Shown: positions 15,750 to 24,239, counted from the first letter of the stretch. The stretch is DNA of 43,973 nucleotides from Planifilum fimeticola (GCF_003001905.1 NZ_PVNE01000032.1:1-43973); one strand, 5' to 3'. The notes: generated from the sequence alone by a model not told the origin. Numbers and translations are program-made.

Positions 15750-17120
15750 TTAGATCCGCTCAAAATACCGCTGCTTTTCCCAATCGGTGACCGTTTGGTC
15801 ATAAACCCGCTGCTCCACCCGGGCGGCGTTCAGATAATGATCGGACACCGTCTCGCCGAAGGCCTTTCTGACGAAGGCGCTGCCCGCAAAGGCTTCGATC
15901 GCCTCGGCCAGGGATGTGGGCAGGGATTCGGACCCCGGCCGGGCGTAACCGTTGCCGTCGCAGGGCTCCTCCAACTCGTAACCGTTTACGATCCCCTCCA
16001 GGCCGGAGGCGATCATCGCCGCGTAGGCCAGATAGGGGTTGGTATCCGCTCCGGGGAAGCGGTTCTCGATGCGCAGGCTCTCCCCGCTGCCCACGATCCG
16101 CAGACCGCAGGTCCGGTTGTCCCAGCCCCACACGATGTGGGTGGGCGCCCAGCTTTCCGTGATGTACCGCTTGTAGGAATTGACGTTGGGAGCGAACAGA
16201 AGCGCCGTTTCGCGCATGTGGCGCATCACGCCGGCGAGGAAGCGGCGCATCGTCTTCGACATGCCCCCCTCCTCCGCCGGATCGTAAAAGGCGTTCCGCC
16301 CGGTTTTCCTGTCCCGAAGGCTCAGGTGGATGTGACAGCTGGACCCGGTCCAGGAATGATCGGGTTTGGCCATGAAGGTGACCGACACGCTGCTTTGGAT
16401 GGCCATCTCCTTCATCCCGTGCTTCAGCAAGACGTGCCTGTCGGCGGATTCCAGCGCGTCGGCATAGCGCACGTTGATCTCGTGCTGGGCGATGCCGGCC
16501 TCGCCCTTGGTGCATTCGATGGGGATGTCCGCCCGGGAAAACTGCTCCCGGAACAGCCGGTACAGCCCTTCGTTGCGCATCCCCTGGAGCAGATGATAAT
16601 CCTCGTTGTAATGTCCTCCCAGTTCCAGCCCGGCATACCCCTTCCGGAACGCCTCCTCGTAGGAATCCCGCACCAGGTAAAACTCCAGCTCGCTGGCCAT
16701 CATCACCTCGAAGTCCATCGCCGCCGCCCGCCCCACCTGCCGCTTCAGCACCGATCGCGGGGCGACCGACACCGGTTTCCCCCCCTCATCCACTACATCC
16801 GCCAATACGCAGGCGGTCTTCTCCAGCCACGGAATCACCCGAAGGGTATTCCAGTCCGGTTTAGCCGTCCAGTCGCCGTAACCCTTTTCCCAGCCGACGA
16901 CGGAAAATCCCTGGGGGGTGGTCATCTCCATGTCGGTGCCCAGGAGGTAGTCGCAAAAATGACTTCCCTCATCGGCGATGCGCAGGAAATGCTCACCGGT
17001 GAACCGCTTTCCCATCAACCGCCCCTGCATGTCGCAAAACCCGACGGCGACGGTATCCACCTCTCCCGCTTCAATCAGCTCCTTCAGCCGGTCCAGCGTC
17101 ACCTTCCCGGCTTCCGCCAT
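15750..17120 (-). CDS. Glutamine synthetase-like gamma-glutamyl-amine ligase (PuuA/GlnA3-4 type)
   Basis: A 456-aa type III glutamine-synthetase fold protein. Visible motifs are ASELEFYLV (metal-binding Glu), ECTKGEAGIAQHEINVRYADAL, the nucleotide segment GSSCHIHLSL, the NSYKRY block and RIENRFPGADTNPYLAYAA. Divergence from assimilatory GlnA and the company of an amine-type permease and an aldehyde dehydrogenase point to ligation of glutamate to an amine (putrescine, ethanolamine or similar) with ATP, as in PuuA and GlnA3/GlnA4. Start ATG 17120 after GAAGGAGGAGG. It is the fifth gene of the operon; 110 bases separate it from the aldehyde dehydrogenase stop. The actual amine cannot be read from sequence. 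Confidence 0.75.
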   Translation of the reverse strand: MAEAGKVTLDRLKELIEAGEVDTVAVGFCDMQGRLMGKRFTGEHFLRIADEGSHFCDYLLGTDMEMTTPQGFSVVGWEKGYGDWTAKPDWNTLRVIPWLEKTACVLADVVDEGGKPVSVAPRSVLKRQVGRAAAMDFEVMMASELEFYLVRDSYEEAFRKGYAGLELGGHYNEDYHLLQGMRNEGLYRLFREQFSRADIPIECTKGEAGIAQHEINVRYADALESADRHVLLKHGMKEMAIQSSVSVTFMAKPDHSWTGSSCHIHLSLRDRKTGRNAFYDPAEEGGMSKTMRRFLAGVMRHMRETALLFAPNVNSYKRYITESWAPTHIVWGWDNRTCGLRIVGSGESLRIENRFPGADTNPYLAYAAMIASGLEGIVNGYELEEPCDGNGYARPGSESLPTSLAEAIEAFAGSAFVRKAFGETVSDHYLNAARVEQRVYDQTVTDWEKQRYFERI

Positions 17121-17230
17121 GCTCCCTCCTCCTTCGCAGTGGGTTCATCGCTTTTCCCGGACGGGATCCCCGGCGAAGCCGCCTTCGGTCCCCGTGCCGA
17201 AGCCTCGGCCGCTGAAAGTTCGCCCACACC

Positions 17231-18697
17231 TTACAAATTCAGAGAAATGTACTTCAAATGGAGAAACTCCTCCATGCCGTGCCGGCCTCCTTCCCTCCCC
17301 TGCCCGCTCTCCTTGATGCCCCCGAAGGGAGCCTGGGGCACGCTGAGGGAGGTGCCGTTGACGGCCACCATTCCGAACTCCAGGTTCTCCGCCATGCGGA
17401 ACACCCGGCCGACGTCCCGGGTAAACACGTAGGCGGCCAAGCCGTAGGGGGTGGCATTGACGCGCTCCATCACTTCCCCCTCCTCCCGGAAGGTGACGAC
17501 GGGGGCGACGGGGCCGAAGATCTCCTCATGGACCAGACGCATCGCCGGGGTGACGCCGCCGATCACCGTCGGTGCGAAAAAGGTCCCCGAACGGTGGGAT
17601 TCTCCGGTGAGGCGTGATCCCCCGGTCAGAACACGGGCCCCCTTCCGGACCGCGTCCTCGACAAAGGACTCCACTTTACGCAGATTCCGCTCATCGATCA
17701 ACGGCCCCATTCTCACCCCCGGTTCCGTCCCCCGCCCGACCCGGAGCCTTTCCACACTGCTCACCAGCCGTTCGGAAAAGCGGTCGACGATCGACTCGTG
17801 CACGTACAGGACGTTGATGCCATTGCACATCTGACCCGCGTTTTCAAATTTGTTCCCGAGCGTCGCCTCCACCGCCCGCTCCAGTTCGGCGTCGGGGAAG
17901 ACGATCAGGGGGGCATTGCCTCCCAATTCCATGGAGAGACGCTTCACCCGATCCGCCGAAGCGCGGATCAGCACCTTGCCCGTCTCCGTCGAGCCGGTGA
18001 AGGAAACTTTGCGAACCCGCGGATCGGCCATCACTTCCCGGCCGATGGCCCCCGCCTCGCCGGTCACCAGGTTGGCCGCGCCCGGCGGAAGCCCCGCCTC
18101 CTCCAGCAGCTTCAGCAAAGCGACGGCGGTGAGGGGGGTCTGGCTGGCCGGTTTCAGCACGACGGTGCATCCCGCCGCCAGGGCCGCGGCCATTTTGCGC
18201 GTCACCATCGTGGCGGGATAATTCCAGGGAGTGATCAGAGCCGCCACCCCGACGGGCTGTCGGATCACCAGAATGCGCTGATTCCCCCTGGATCCGGGCA
18301 AGGTCTCGCCGTAGATCCGCTTCGCCTCCTCGGCGTACCATTCCACGAAGTCGGCCGCACCGTCCGCCTCCTCCAACGACTCGGCGAGGGGCTTTCCCTG
18401 CTCCCGGGTCAGAATTTCGGAGATCTCCTCCCGATGTTTTCGGATCGCCTCCGCCCAGCGTTTCAACACTTCCGCCCGCTCCGCTCCCGTGCTCCGGGAC
18501 CAGCCGGGAAAGGCCGAAGAGGCCGCGTCGATCGCCCGGGCGGCGTCTTTTCCGCCGCCCTTGGGAACCCGGCCAACCACCTCCCCCGTGGCCGGATCGG
18601 TCACATCGACAAATTCACCCGAGACGGCCTCCACCCACTGACCACCGATCCACATCCGGCTTTCGCCGCCCAGGACGGCGGATGCCAACTCGCCCAT
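17231..18697 (-). CDS. NAD(P)-dependent aldehyde dehydrogenase (succinate-semialdehyde dehydrogenase family)
   Basis: A 488-aa ALDH of the GabD/PuuC group: ITPWNYP, KPASQTPL, FTGSTETGK, catalytic Glu in SMELGGNAP, catalytic Cys in FENAGQMCNG, and the C-terminal FGGIKESGQGREGG. It would oxidise an aldehyde produced from an amine, with or without a gamma-glutamyl group, to the acid. The start is ATG 18697 (MGELASAVLGG) after a G-rich site; the frame is open upstream to 18880 but that part does not look like ALDH. It lies between M20 peptidase and the ligase gene in one operon. The substrate range of these enzymes is broad, so the name stays general. Confidence 0.85.
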   Translation of the reverse strand: MGELASAVLGGESRMWIGGQWVEAVSGEFVDVTDPATGEVVGRVPKGGGKDAARAIDAASSAFPGWSRSTGAERAEVLKRWAEAIRKHREEISEILTREQGKPLAESLEEADGAADFVEWYAEEAKRIYGETLPGSRGNQRILVIRQPVGVAALITPWNYPATMVTRKMAAALAAGCTVVLKPASQTPLTAVALLKLLEEAGLPPGAANLVTGEAGAIGREVMADPRVRKVSFTGSTETGKVLIRASADRVKRLSMELGGNAPLIVFPDAELERAVEATLGNKFENAGQMCNGINVLYVHESIVDRFSERLVSSVERLRVGRGTEPGVRMGPLIDERNLRKVESFVEDAVRKGARVLTGGSRLTGESHRSGTFFAPTVIGGVTPAMRLVHEEIFGPVAPVVTFREEGEVMERVNATPYGLAAYVFTRDVGRVFRMAENLEFGMVAVNGTSLSVPQAPFGGIKESGQGREGGRHGMEEFLHLKYISLNL

Positions 18698-18876
18698 TGT
18701 TCTCCCCCCTTCTCCCTGTCTACCATGCCGCGGCACACCCAAACGCTTTTCGCGGTGTCTCAAGGAACTGCAGACTCCGGGGGGCGGACCGGGAAGTTCC
18801 CGCCCCTGCTCCATGCTTATGCTTGTCTCCAGTGAAATAGTCGCCCCCGCCGGCTTCCCGTCTAAAACCGTGATCA

Positions 18877-20043
18877 TCACTCCGCGGCGTCACCGGCGAC
18901 CTCCGCCATCAGAAGGGCCAAAAGGGCGATGCGCGGCACCATGCTGACCGCTTCCAGGTACTCGCCGGGGCTGTGGTCCGATCCGCCCACCGGACCCAGT
19001 CCGTCGAGACAGGGGATCCCCCGGGAAGAAACCCAATTGGCGTCCGAACCTCCCCCCGTCCAAACATCCTCGACGGAGAAATTCAGGGATCGGGCGCACC
19101 GTTTGGCCAGTTCGGCGAGACGCCGGTTCCCTTCCGTCTTCTCCATCGGCGGAAACCACAGGGTGCGCTCCACCCGGGCTTCCCCGCCGGTCACGGACGG
19201 GAGGGCGGCCACCTCTTCCATGAGCCGGATCACCGCCTGCAGCCCGCCGGCGCTGAAGAGGCGGACATCGATCTCCGCCCGGGCCCGGTCCGGAACCACG
19301 TTGGACACCGTCCCCCCTTCGATTCTCCCGATGTTGATGCGAAAGTCCTTTTGGCCGGCGGACCGCTCCCGCAGGGCGGAGAGGCGCTCGACCAGGTCGA
19401 CGATGGCATTTCTCCCCTTTTCCGGCTCCACCCCGGCGTGGGCCGCCTTGCCGAGGGATTCCAGGACAAAGGCGGCGACGCCGGCGCGGGCGCTGACGAG
19501 GCTCCCGTCGGCCCGGGCCGACTCCAGCACAAACACCGCATCGGAACCTTCCAGGGCCTCCAGCATCGCCTCCTTCGTGTGGGGGGATCCCCTCTCCTCC
19601 TCGCTGTTGAGGACGAAGCGGATCTCCCCCCACGCGCCGGGCAAAACCTCCGAGAGGGCGCGCACCGCGTAGAGGCCGACGAGCAATCCGCCCTTCATGT
19701 CGGAAACGCCGGGGCCGAGCAAGCGGCTTCCCTCCCGGCGGAGGGGACGCTCCGCCGCCGTGCCGTCGGGATAAACCGTGTCCAGATGTCCCAGGAGGCC
19801 GATCCTCCCCTTTCCCCTCCCGGGGAGCCGGCCCACCCACACCCCGGCGCATCCCGGAACGGGAAGGTGCTCCACGGTGAAACCCGCTTCCCGAAGCCAG
19901 GAAGCGAAGCGTTCGCCGACGACGGTGACGCCGGATAGGTTGTGCGTCCCGCAATCCACTTCCACCAGCCGCTGCAGGCGGTCCTCCCAATCCCGGGAAA
20001 TCCGCTCCGCCGCATCCCTCATCTGTTTCGCCAAGGATTCCAT
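18877..20043 (-). CDS. M20 family metallopeptidase (glutamate carboxypeptidase-like)
   Basis: A 388-aa di-zinc peptidase of the CPG2/ArgE group. Zinc and catalytic residues are visible in GHLDTVYPDG (His-x-Asp), GVSDMKGG (bridging Asp), LNSEEERGS (Glu-Glu), and the C-terminal GGSDHSPGEYLE histidine. The dimerisation domain lies between about 185 and 295. Such enzymes cut glutamate or acyl groups from small conjugates. In this operon it could release glutamate from a gamma-glutamylated product, replacing PuuD, although CPG2 itself removes C-terminal glutamate, so this is speculative. ATG 20043 follows GGGAGG. It is 41 bases downstream of the permease gene. Confidence 0.85.
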   Translation of the reverse strand: MESLAKQMRDAAERISRDWEDRLQRLVEVDCGTHNLSGVTVVGERFASWLREAGFTVEHLPVPGCAGVWVGRLPGRGKGRIGLLGHLDTVYPDGTAAERPLRREGSRLLGPGVSDMKGGLLVGLYAVRALSEVLPGAWGEIRFVLNSEEERGSPHTKEAMLEALEGSDAVFVLESARADGSLVSARAGVAAFVLESLGKAAHAGVEPEKGRNAIVDLVERLSALRERSAGQKDFRINIGRIEGGTVSNVVPDRARAEIDVRLFSAGGLQAVIRLMEEVAALPSVTGGEARVERTLWFPPMEKTEGNRRLAELAKRCARSLNFSVEDVWTGGGSDANWVSSRGIPCLDGLGPVGGSDHSPGEYLEAVSMVPRIALLALLMAEVAGDAAE

Positions 20044-20084
20044 CTCATCGCCTCCCGTTCTTTAACCGGCGTTCCGGCAACGTC

Positions 20085-21629
20085 TCACGAGCCTTCCAGC
20101 TCCGCTTCCCGGCGCCGGAGCTCCTCCTCCGTCGTGCCGAGGGCGGCCTGCGGTCCCCGGAAATGTTTGCGATAATAGGAGAAATCCATGATGAGCAGCA
20201 GGAGCATCATGCCGGCGAGGGCGTAACCGGCATTTTGATTGGGCGGAATCACCATGATGATGCTGATGAAGGCGATCCACAGCAGGGCGATGACCGAAAT
20301 GGGCCGGCCCCATTTCCCCAGATTCCACGGGCCCAGATGCCTCCGGGAAAATTTCCCCTTCGCTTCGGCCGTAAGGCGCAGCAGCATCGGAATGCCGTAG
20401 GCCACATACAGACCGACCACGCTGACTCCCGTCAAAAAAGTGAGGGTGGTGTAGGATGTATCCGGATGGATCCGCTTGATGACGTAATCGATCAGAGCCA
20501 GACCGAAGGAAAGGATGACCGACAGCCAGATGGCGTGGGCAGGCGTGCGGTATTTTTTGCTGATGCGGGCCCACAGGTCGCTCCGGGGCATTCCCCTGTC
20601 GCGGGAGAAGGCGAACATCATCCGCGAAAAGGAGGTGACCGAGGAAAGGCCGCAGAACCACATGGCAAGGGTGATCAGCCACAGGAGCGTATGCCCGAAC
20701 ACGCCGCCCAAGGCCTGGCTGATGACGTAGATGAAGGGATTGTCCGCGGCGACCGCCGCGCCGACATCCTTGATGGCCAGCGTCACGAAGGCGAGCATGA
20801 TCATTCCGGTCACGAAGGAGAAAGCGACGGAGGTGAAGATCCCCCAGGGCGCCCGGACCCGAGGATGGAGGGTCTCCTCGATCGTGTGGGCGGAGGCGTC
20901 ATAGCCGGTGAAGGTCCACTGCGCCTGCAGGAGGCCGATCAGGAAGGCCAGGGCGTAGGGTTTGTCGGAAAAGGTCTCCCCGACTCGGAACAGCGTCTCC
21001 ACCGGCTGCAGTCCTCCCCTGGTGAAAAAGGCGAGGCTGAACACCAGGATCAGGACGACCCCGATGTGGTACCAGGCGGAAAAATCGTTCAACCGCGCGA
21101 CGATGCGGATTCCCATGTGGTTGAACAGGCCGTGGGAAAGAAGGACCAAAGCGAAAACGATCAGGGTCGAGGTCTCCGTCATCCGGTAGCCCAGCACCGG
21201 CGACAGGAGACCGTCGAAGAAAATGGCCGCCGAATAGTCGATTCCTGCCACGATGCCGATCTGACCGATCAGGTTGATCCAGGCCGTATACCAACCCCAT
21301 CGCTTGTTCCCGAGAAGGGAGGCCCAGTGGTACAAAGCGCCCGCGGTGGGGATCGCCGATGCCAATTCCGCCATCGCCGCCGCCACCAGCAGGACGAACA
21401 GGGCGACCAGGGGCCAGCCGAAACCCATCATGCCGGTGCCGCCGTAGGTGAGACCGTGTCCGTAAAGGGAAACGGCACCGGTCAGGACCGAGATGATCGA
21501 GAAGGAAATCGCGAAATTGGAAAACCCCCCCATATCCCGGAACAGTTCCTGGGCATACCCGAACTTGTGCAGATCCTTTCTGTCCTCATCCCGTTGTTTC
21601 TCCCTGGCGAAGCCCCTCTTCACCGCCAT
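20085..21629 (-). CDS. APC superfamily amino acid/amine permease
   Basis: A 514-aa polytopic protein with about 12 membrane segments, beginning after a charged N-terminus with FGYAQELFRDMGGFSNFAIS. That opening and the FTGYDASAHTIEET block in the middle are typical of the APC branch that carries GABA, choline and other amines (ACT family). It would import the substrate of the operon by cation symport. Start ATG 21629 with AAAGGAGG five bases upstream; a longer frame to 21710 has no such site. The start codon lies inside the end of the small upstream gene (44-base overlap), so translation is probably coupled. Confidence 0.85.
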   Translation of the reverse strand: MAVKRGFAREKQRDEDRKDLHKFGYAQELFRDMGGFSNFAISFSIISVLTGAVSLYGHGLTYGGTGMMGFGWPLVALFVLLVAAAMAELASAIPTAGALYHWASLLGNKRWGWYTAWINLIGQIGIVAGIDYSAAIFFDGLLSPVLGYRMTETSTLIVFALVLLSHGLFNHMGIRIVARLNDFSAWYHIGVVLILVFSLAFFTRGGLQPVETLFRVGETFSDKPYALAFLIGLLQAQWTFTGYDASAHTIEETLHPRVRAPWGIFTSVAFSFVTGMIMLAFVTLAIKDVGAAVAADNPFIYVISQALGGVFGHTLLWLITLAMWFCGLSSVTSFSRMMFAFSRDRGMPRSDLWARISKKYRTPAHAIWLSVILSFGLALIDYVIKRIHPDTSYTTLTFLTGVSVVGLYVAYGIPMLLRLTAEAKGKFSRRHLGPWNLGKWGRPISVIALLWIAFISIIMVIPPNQNAGYALAGMMLLLLIMDFSYYRKHFRGPQAALGTTEEELRRREAELEGS

Positions 21630-21771
21630 CCCCCTCCTTTCCGTCTTCCCGCCCCAGGAAATCGACGTGTTCCCTCTCATCAAAGCGGCGAACATTTTCA
21701 TTGGCCACATATCCGATGCCGACAGCCACCAGACAAGTGAAAAGTATGAGCAGGATGCCGAGTAGCGTCAC
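21586..21771 (-). CDS. Small membrane protein overlapping the permease gene (61 aa)
   Basis: GTG start at 21771, about 9-10 bases after GGGAGGGG, opens a 61-aa frame. It has a single N-terminal span (TLLGILLILFTCLVAVGIGY) and a strongly charged tail (NENVRRFDEREHVDFLGRED...). The frame extends upstream to 21822 without a better start. It overlaps the first 44 bases of the permease gene in another frame, the mark of a translationally coupled partner. Small accessory subunits are known for some transporters (for example MetS with NSS transporters); I know no named family for this one. Likely an accessory or stabilising peptide of the permease; function not shown. Confidence 0.6.
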   Translation of the reverse strand: MTLLGILLILFTCLVAVGIGYVANENVRRFDEREHVDFLGREDGKEGDGGEEGLRQGETTG

Positions 21772-22119
21772 GGGTTCATCCCCTCCCGCCGCGAAATATT
21801 GGTGGGAAAATCCCATTTTCAAATATACGATTGATATTTTTTCTTTTAGAACAAGCCGCGGTCATAATTGGACAGGCCCGCCATTGCAAGGAAAAGATGA
21901 ACTTCATGATTTCAAAATAAAAATATGTTTACGCGATTTCTTTTTGTGGGATAGATACTTTAGACCATGTAATTACCCTATCGGTTATATACAGAAAATT
22001 CCGTTTCCTGCCCTTGTTCCGGGCCGACCGCCGAAGGATCGGACCGCTCAAGGGAAAAGGGCTTCCCCTCCTCCTCGGAAAAAAACCGAATGGAGGGTGG
22101 CAAACCGGAGGAAACATGG
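21772..22119. other. AT-rich intergenic region upstream of the permease operon
   Basis: About 350 bases without a supported gene. It must hold the minus-strand promoter of the six-gene operon, but I see no canonical pair. A small inverted repeat TGGGA-AAA-TCCCA lies at about 21804-21816. The stretch 21826-22000 is clearly AT-richer than the genes on either side. Confidence 0.4.
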
Positions 22120-22157
22120 TAGAATAATAAAAAAGGGAACATACGAACGTATGTTTG
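22120..22157 (+). promoter_or_regulatory. Putative promoter -10 and SOS box (LexA/DinR operator)
   Basis: TAGAAT at 22120-22125 is a plausible -10. At 22144-22157 the sequence CGAACGTATGTTTG matches the Bacillus LexA consensus CGAACRNRYGTTYC in all but the final base. It is also part of a perfect 18-bp palindrome AACATACG-AA-CGTATGTT (22139-22156), which could alternatively be a TetR- or other family operator. The site lies just downstream of the -10, where a repressor would block transcription of the small gene at 22188. Confidence 0.5.
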
Positions 22158-22187
22158 GGATCATTTTCCATGCGGGAGTGAGGTACC

Positions 22188-22406
22188 ATGGCGCTCACCG
22201 ACGAAGAAAAAGAGACGGTCATCCAGTTTGATGAATCGCGGGACAAGGCCATTTTGTACACGGCCAGCTGGAACGTCGCCCGCAGGGTCAGGCGGGCCGG
22301 CTATCGGCCGATCAAGAAAACCCCGGGCGGCTGGTGGTTTGAAATCCCCCTCGATGCCATGAGCATTCAGGGAGAGAAGTTTACCCAAACCGCCAGCGGC
22401 AGTTAA
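22188..22406 (+). CDS. Small protein of unknown function (72 aa), predicted SOS- or repressor-controlled
   Basis: A soluble 72-aa protein starting MALTDEEKETVIQFDES. The core ILYTASWNVARRVRRAGYRP precedes GGWWFEIPLDAMSI. The pattern (strand, helix with basic residues, turn, WWF-strand) resembles short phage and actinobacterial proteins of unknown function that I remember as having similar YTxxxxxxRxxxxxGY...WWFxxP order; no function is known to me. GTGAGG precedes the ATG. The upstream palindrome/SOS-box suggests expression after DNA damage. Confidence 0.65.
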   Translation: MALTDEEKETVIQFDESRDKAILYTASWNVARRVRRAGYRPIKKTPGGWWFEIPLDAMSIQGEKFTQTASGS

Positions 22407-22419
22407 AGGGGTGAAAGCT

Positions 22420-22445
22420 AAAAAAACGGGGCCCTTTCGGCCCCG
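22420..22445 (-). terminator. Intrinsic terminator for the minus-strand 68-aa gene
   Basis: On the minus strand CGGGGCC, a 5-base loop and GGCCCCG are followed by seven T residues. On the plus strand the hairpin follows the 72-aa gene by about 20 bases but has no T tract, so it may only partly stop that transcript. Confidence 0.7.
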
Positions 22446-22451
22446 ATGAGA

Positions 22452-22558
22452 TGGTTGACGCCAGAAAACCCGGGATTCGGGAGCGGTCTTCCGCCCCGGC
22501 TCCGCGCTGATGTCCCGACCCGGCGAAAATCGCTCCCGCCCGACCGCGCTGTCAACCA
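22452..22558 (-). repeat. Highly structured trailer between the 68-aa gene and its terminator
   Basis: Outer inverted repeat TGGTTGAC (22452-22459)/GTCAACCA (22551-22558) encloses GGGAGCG (22478-22484)/CGCTCCC (22531-22537) and an overlapping alternative pairing GCGGTC (22482-22487)/GACCGC (22542-22547). The minus-strand transcript of the 68-aa gene would carry this fold before the terminator. No known RNA family is recognised. Confidence 0.45.
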
Positions 22559-22581
22559 CCCAGCCCCGCCACAACGCCCCG

Positions 22582-22788
22582 TCAAGGGTCGATGCCGGGG
22601 TTCTTTTTATTTGGGTCGGGATCGTCAGAGCGGCGAAACAGCTTCCGCCACAACCATTTGAAGAAGTCCCTGATCATATCGAAAAAATCGAGGATGGCTT
22701 CAATGATCTCCCCCACGCGCAACAGGGCGGACAAAAACCGGAAAAACCCCTTAATCAAGCGCCATAATCCTTCCAACAATTCTTCCAT
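22582..22788 (-). CDS. Phe/Trp-rich amphipathic small protein (68 aa)
   Basis: ATG 22788 after GGGGGAG opens a 68-aa frame. Almost the whole sequence is helical and amphipathic, with many Phe, Trp, Leu and Ile alternating with Arg, Lys, Glu and Asp (LWRLIKGFFRFL ... FFKWLWRKLFRR), then a short polar Pro/Asp tail (SDDPDPNKKNPGIDP). There is no signal peptide. Peptides of this composition include leaderless bacteriocins, membrane-active toxins and scaffold helices, and the sequence alone does not choose among them. It has its own ribosome site, a structured trailer and a terminator, so it is likely real. Confidence 0.6.
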   Translation of the reverse strand: MEELLEGLWRLIKGFFRFLSALLRVGEIIEAILDFFDMIRDFFKWLWRKLFRRSDDPDPNKKNPGIDP

Positions 22789-22909
22789 CGATCATCTCCC
22801 CCAACGCGGGTTCCGCCTCAAAAGGTTTTTTCCCCTCTTTCCGCTTCAATCCCGCTGAAAATCCCTATTTGAAGAAACCCTCCCTTTGGCGGCGACGGCG
22901 TGTCTCCCC

Positions 22910-24076
22910 CTAACGTTCCTCCAAAAACCGGCTGATCCGGTCGGCAGCCTCCCTCAGCCGGTCTTCGGGTTGGACGAGGGTGATTCGGACATATCCCTCC
23001 CCCTTTTCTCCGAAGGCCCTGCCGGGGGTGAGTACTACACCGGTCTCCTCCAGCACCCGGAATACAAAGGATTCGGAACTCCACCCCTCGGGGATCTTCG
23101 CCCACACGTACATGGTGGCGGGGGGCTTGGCCACCTCCCAGCCGCCCGAGGCGAGCCGCTCGACCAGCGCATCCCTCCGCGCCTGATATGTTTCCACCTG
23201 CCTCCGGATGAAGGTCTCCCCCGTTTCCAGGGCCGCCTCCGCCGCCTTCTGGATCGGATGGAAAATTCCGTACTGGGTGTGGGACATCAGCCGGCCGAGG
23301 GCTTGAAGCACTTCCGGATGCCCGACCACGTAGCCGATGCGGCATCCGGCCATGTTGAAGGTCTTGGAGAAGGAGTTGAACTCGACGCCCACCTCCTTCG
23401 CCCCCGGAACGGACAGGAAACTGACGGCCCTCCGCCCGTCGAAGACCAGCTCGGAGTAGGTGAAATCGTGGGCGATGAGGATTTCGTGTTTTCGGGCGAA
23501 ACGGACCAACTCCTCGAAAAAGGCGCGATCCGCCATCGCGGTGACCGGATTGCCGGGATAATTGAGGATCATCATCTTAGCCCGTTCGAGAACCGCCTCG
23601 GGAATCGCCTCCAGCCGGGGCAAAAAACCGTTTTCCTCCTCCAGGGGCATCGGATGGGGAACCCCGCCGGCGATCCGCACGCTCGCCTCGTAGATGGGAT
23701 AGCCGGGATCGGGAACGAGGACGACATCGCCGGGATCGATCACGGTCATGGCCAGATGGGCCAACCCGTCCTGAGACCCCATCAACTGCAGCACTTCGTC
23801 AGGATTGAGGCGAACGCCGTACCTCTCCTCGTAGAAGGCCGCCACTTTTCCGTTGAAGGTCGGTATCGCCTCCAGGGTGTAGCCGTACTTGCTCTCATCC
23901 ATTGACCATTTTCGGATCGCCTCCATCACTTCCCGGGGCGGCGGCAGGTCCGGGCTGCCCACGCTCAGATCGATCACCGTCTTCCCGCTTTCCATCACCC
24001 GCCGCTTCGCCCGCAACAATTTGTTAAAGACGCCCAAGGGCAACTGTTGGATATTTTTTGACGGTTGAATGCGCAT
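22910..24076 (-). CDS. PLP-dependent class I/II aminotransferase
   Basis: A 388-aa fold-type I aminotransferase. It has the N-terminal SVGSPDLPPP, PDPGYPIYEA, the NYPGNPVTA segment, the AHDFTYSEL aspartate/tyrosine block, the PLP lysine in SFSKTFNMAGCRIGY and the C-terminal arginine in YVRITLVQP. It belongs to the subgroup with LL-diaminopimelate, N-acetyl-diaminopimelate and aspartate/alanine aminotransferases; the substrate cannot be fixed from sequence. Start ATG 24076 (MRIQPSKNIQQLPLGVF) with AAGGAGG six bases upstream; the upstream extension to 24118 is not family-like. It is divergent from the ribonucleotide reductase operon. Confidence 0.85.
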   Translation of the reverse strand: MRIQPSKNIQQLPLGVFNKLLRAKRRVMESGKTVIDLSVGSPDLPPPREVMEAIRKWSMDESKYGYTLEAIPTFNGKVAAFYEERYGVRLNPDEVLQLMGSQDGLAHLAMTVIDPGDVVLVPDPGYPIYEASVRIAGGVPHPMPLEEENGFLPRLEAIPEAVLERAKMMILNYPGNPVTAMADRAFFEELVRFARKHEILIAHDFTYSELVFDGRRAVSFLSVPGAKEVGVEFNSFSKTFNMAGCRIGYVVGHPEVLQALGRLMSHTQYGIFHPIQKAAEAALETGETFIRRQVETYQARRDALVERLASGGWEVAKPPATMYVWAKIPEGWSSESFVFRVLEETGVVLTPGRAFGEKGEGYVRITLVQPEDRLREAADRISRFLEER

Positions 24077-24209
24077 CGGAATCCTCCTTGAAAAGTGGCG
24101 TTCAGCCGCGTTTTTCACTCATCATAAACATTTGCAAAGGCGGTTGCAACGGGGAAATCAATTGCAACTCCGCTTCGTTTCCACGCTCTCCCTTTTTGTT
24201 CCGCAAGTG

Positions 24210-24239
24210 TTGACAACCTCCGTTACGCCGTGGTACTTT
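24210..24239 (+). promoter_or_regulatory. Sigma-A promoter of the nrd operon
   Basis: TTGACA (24210-24215), an 18-base spacer and TACTTT (24234-24239). It lies directly upstream of the NrdR boxes and the cobalamin riboswitch, so the transcript has a long regulated leader of about 370 bases. Confidence 0.6.
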
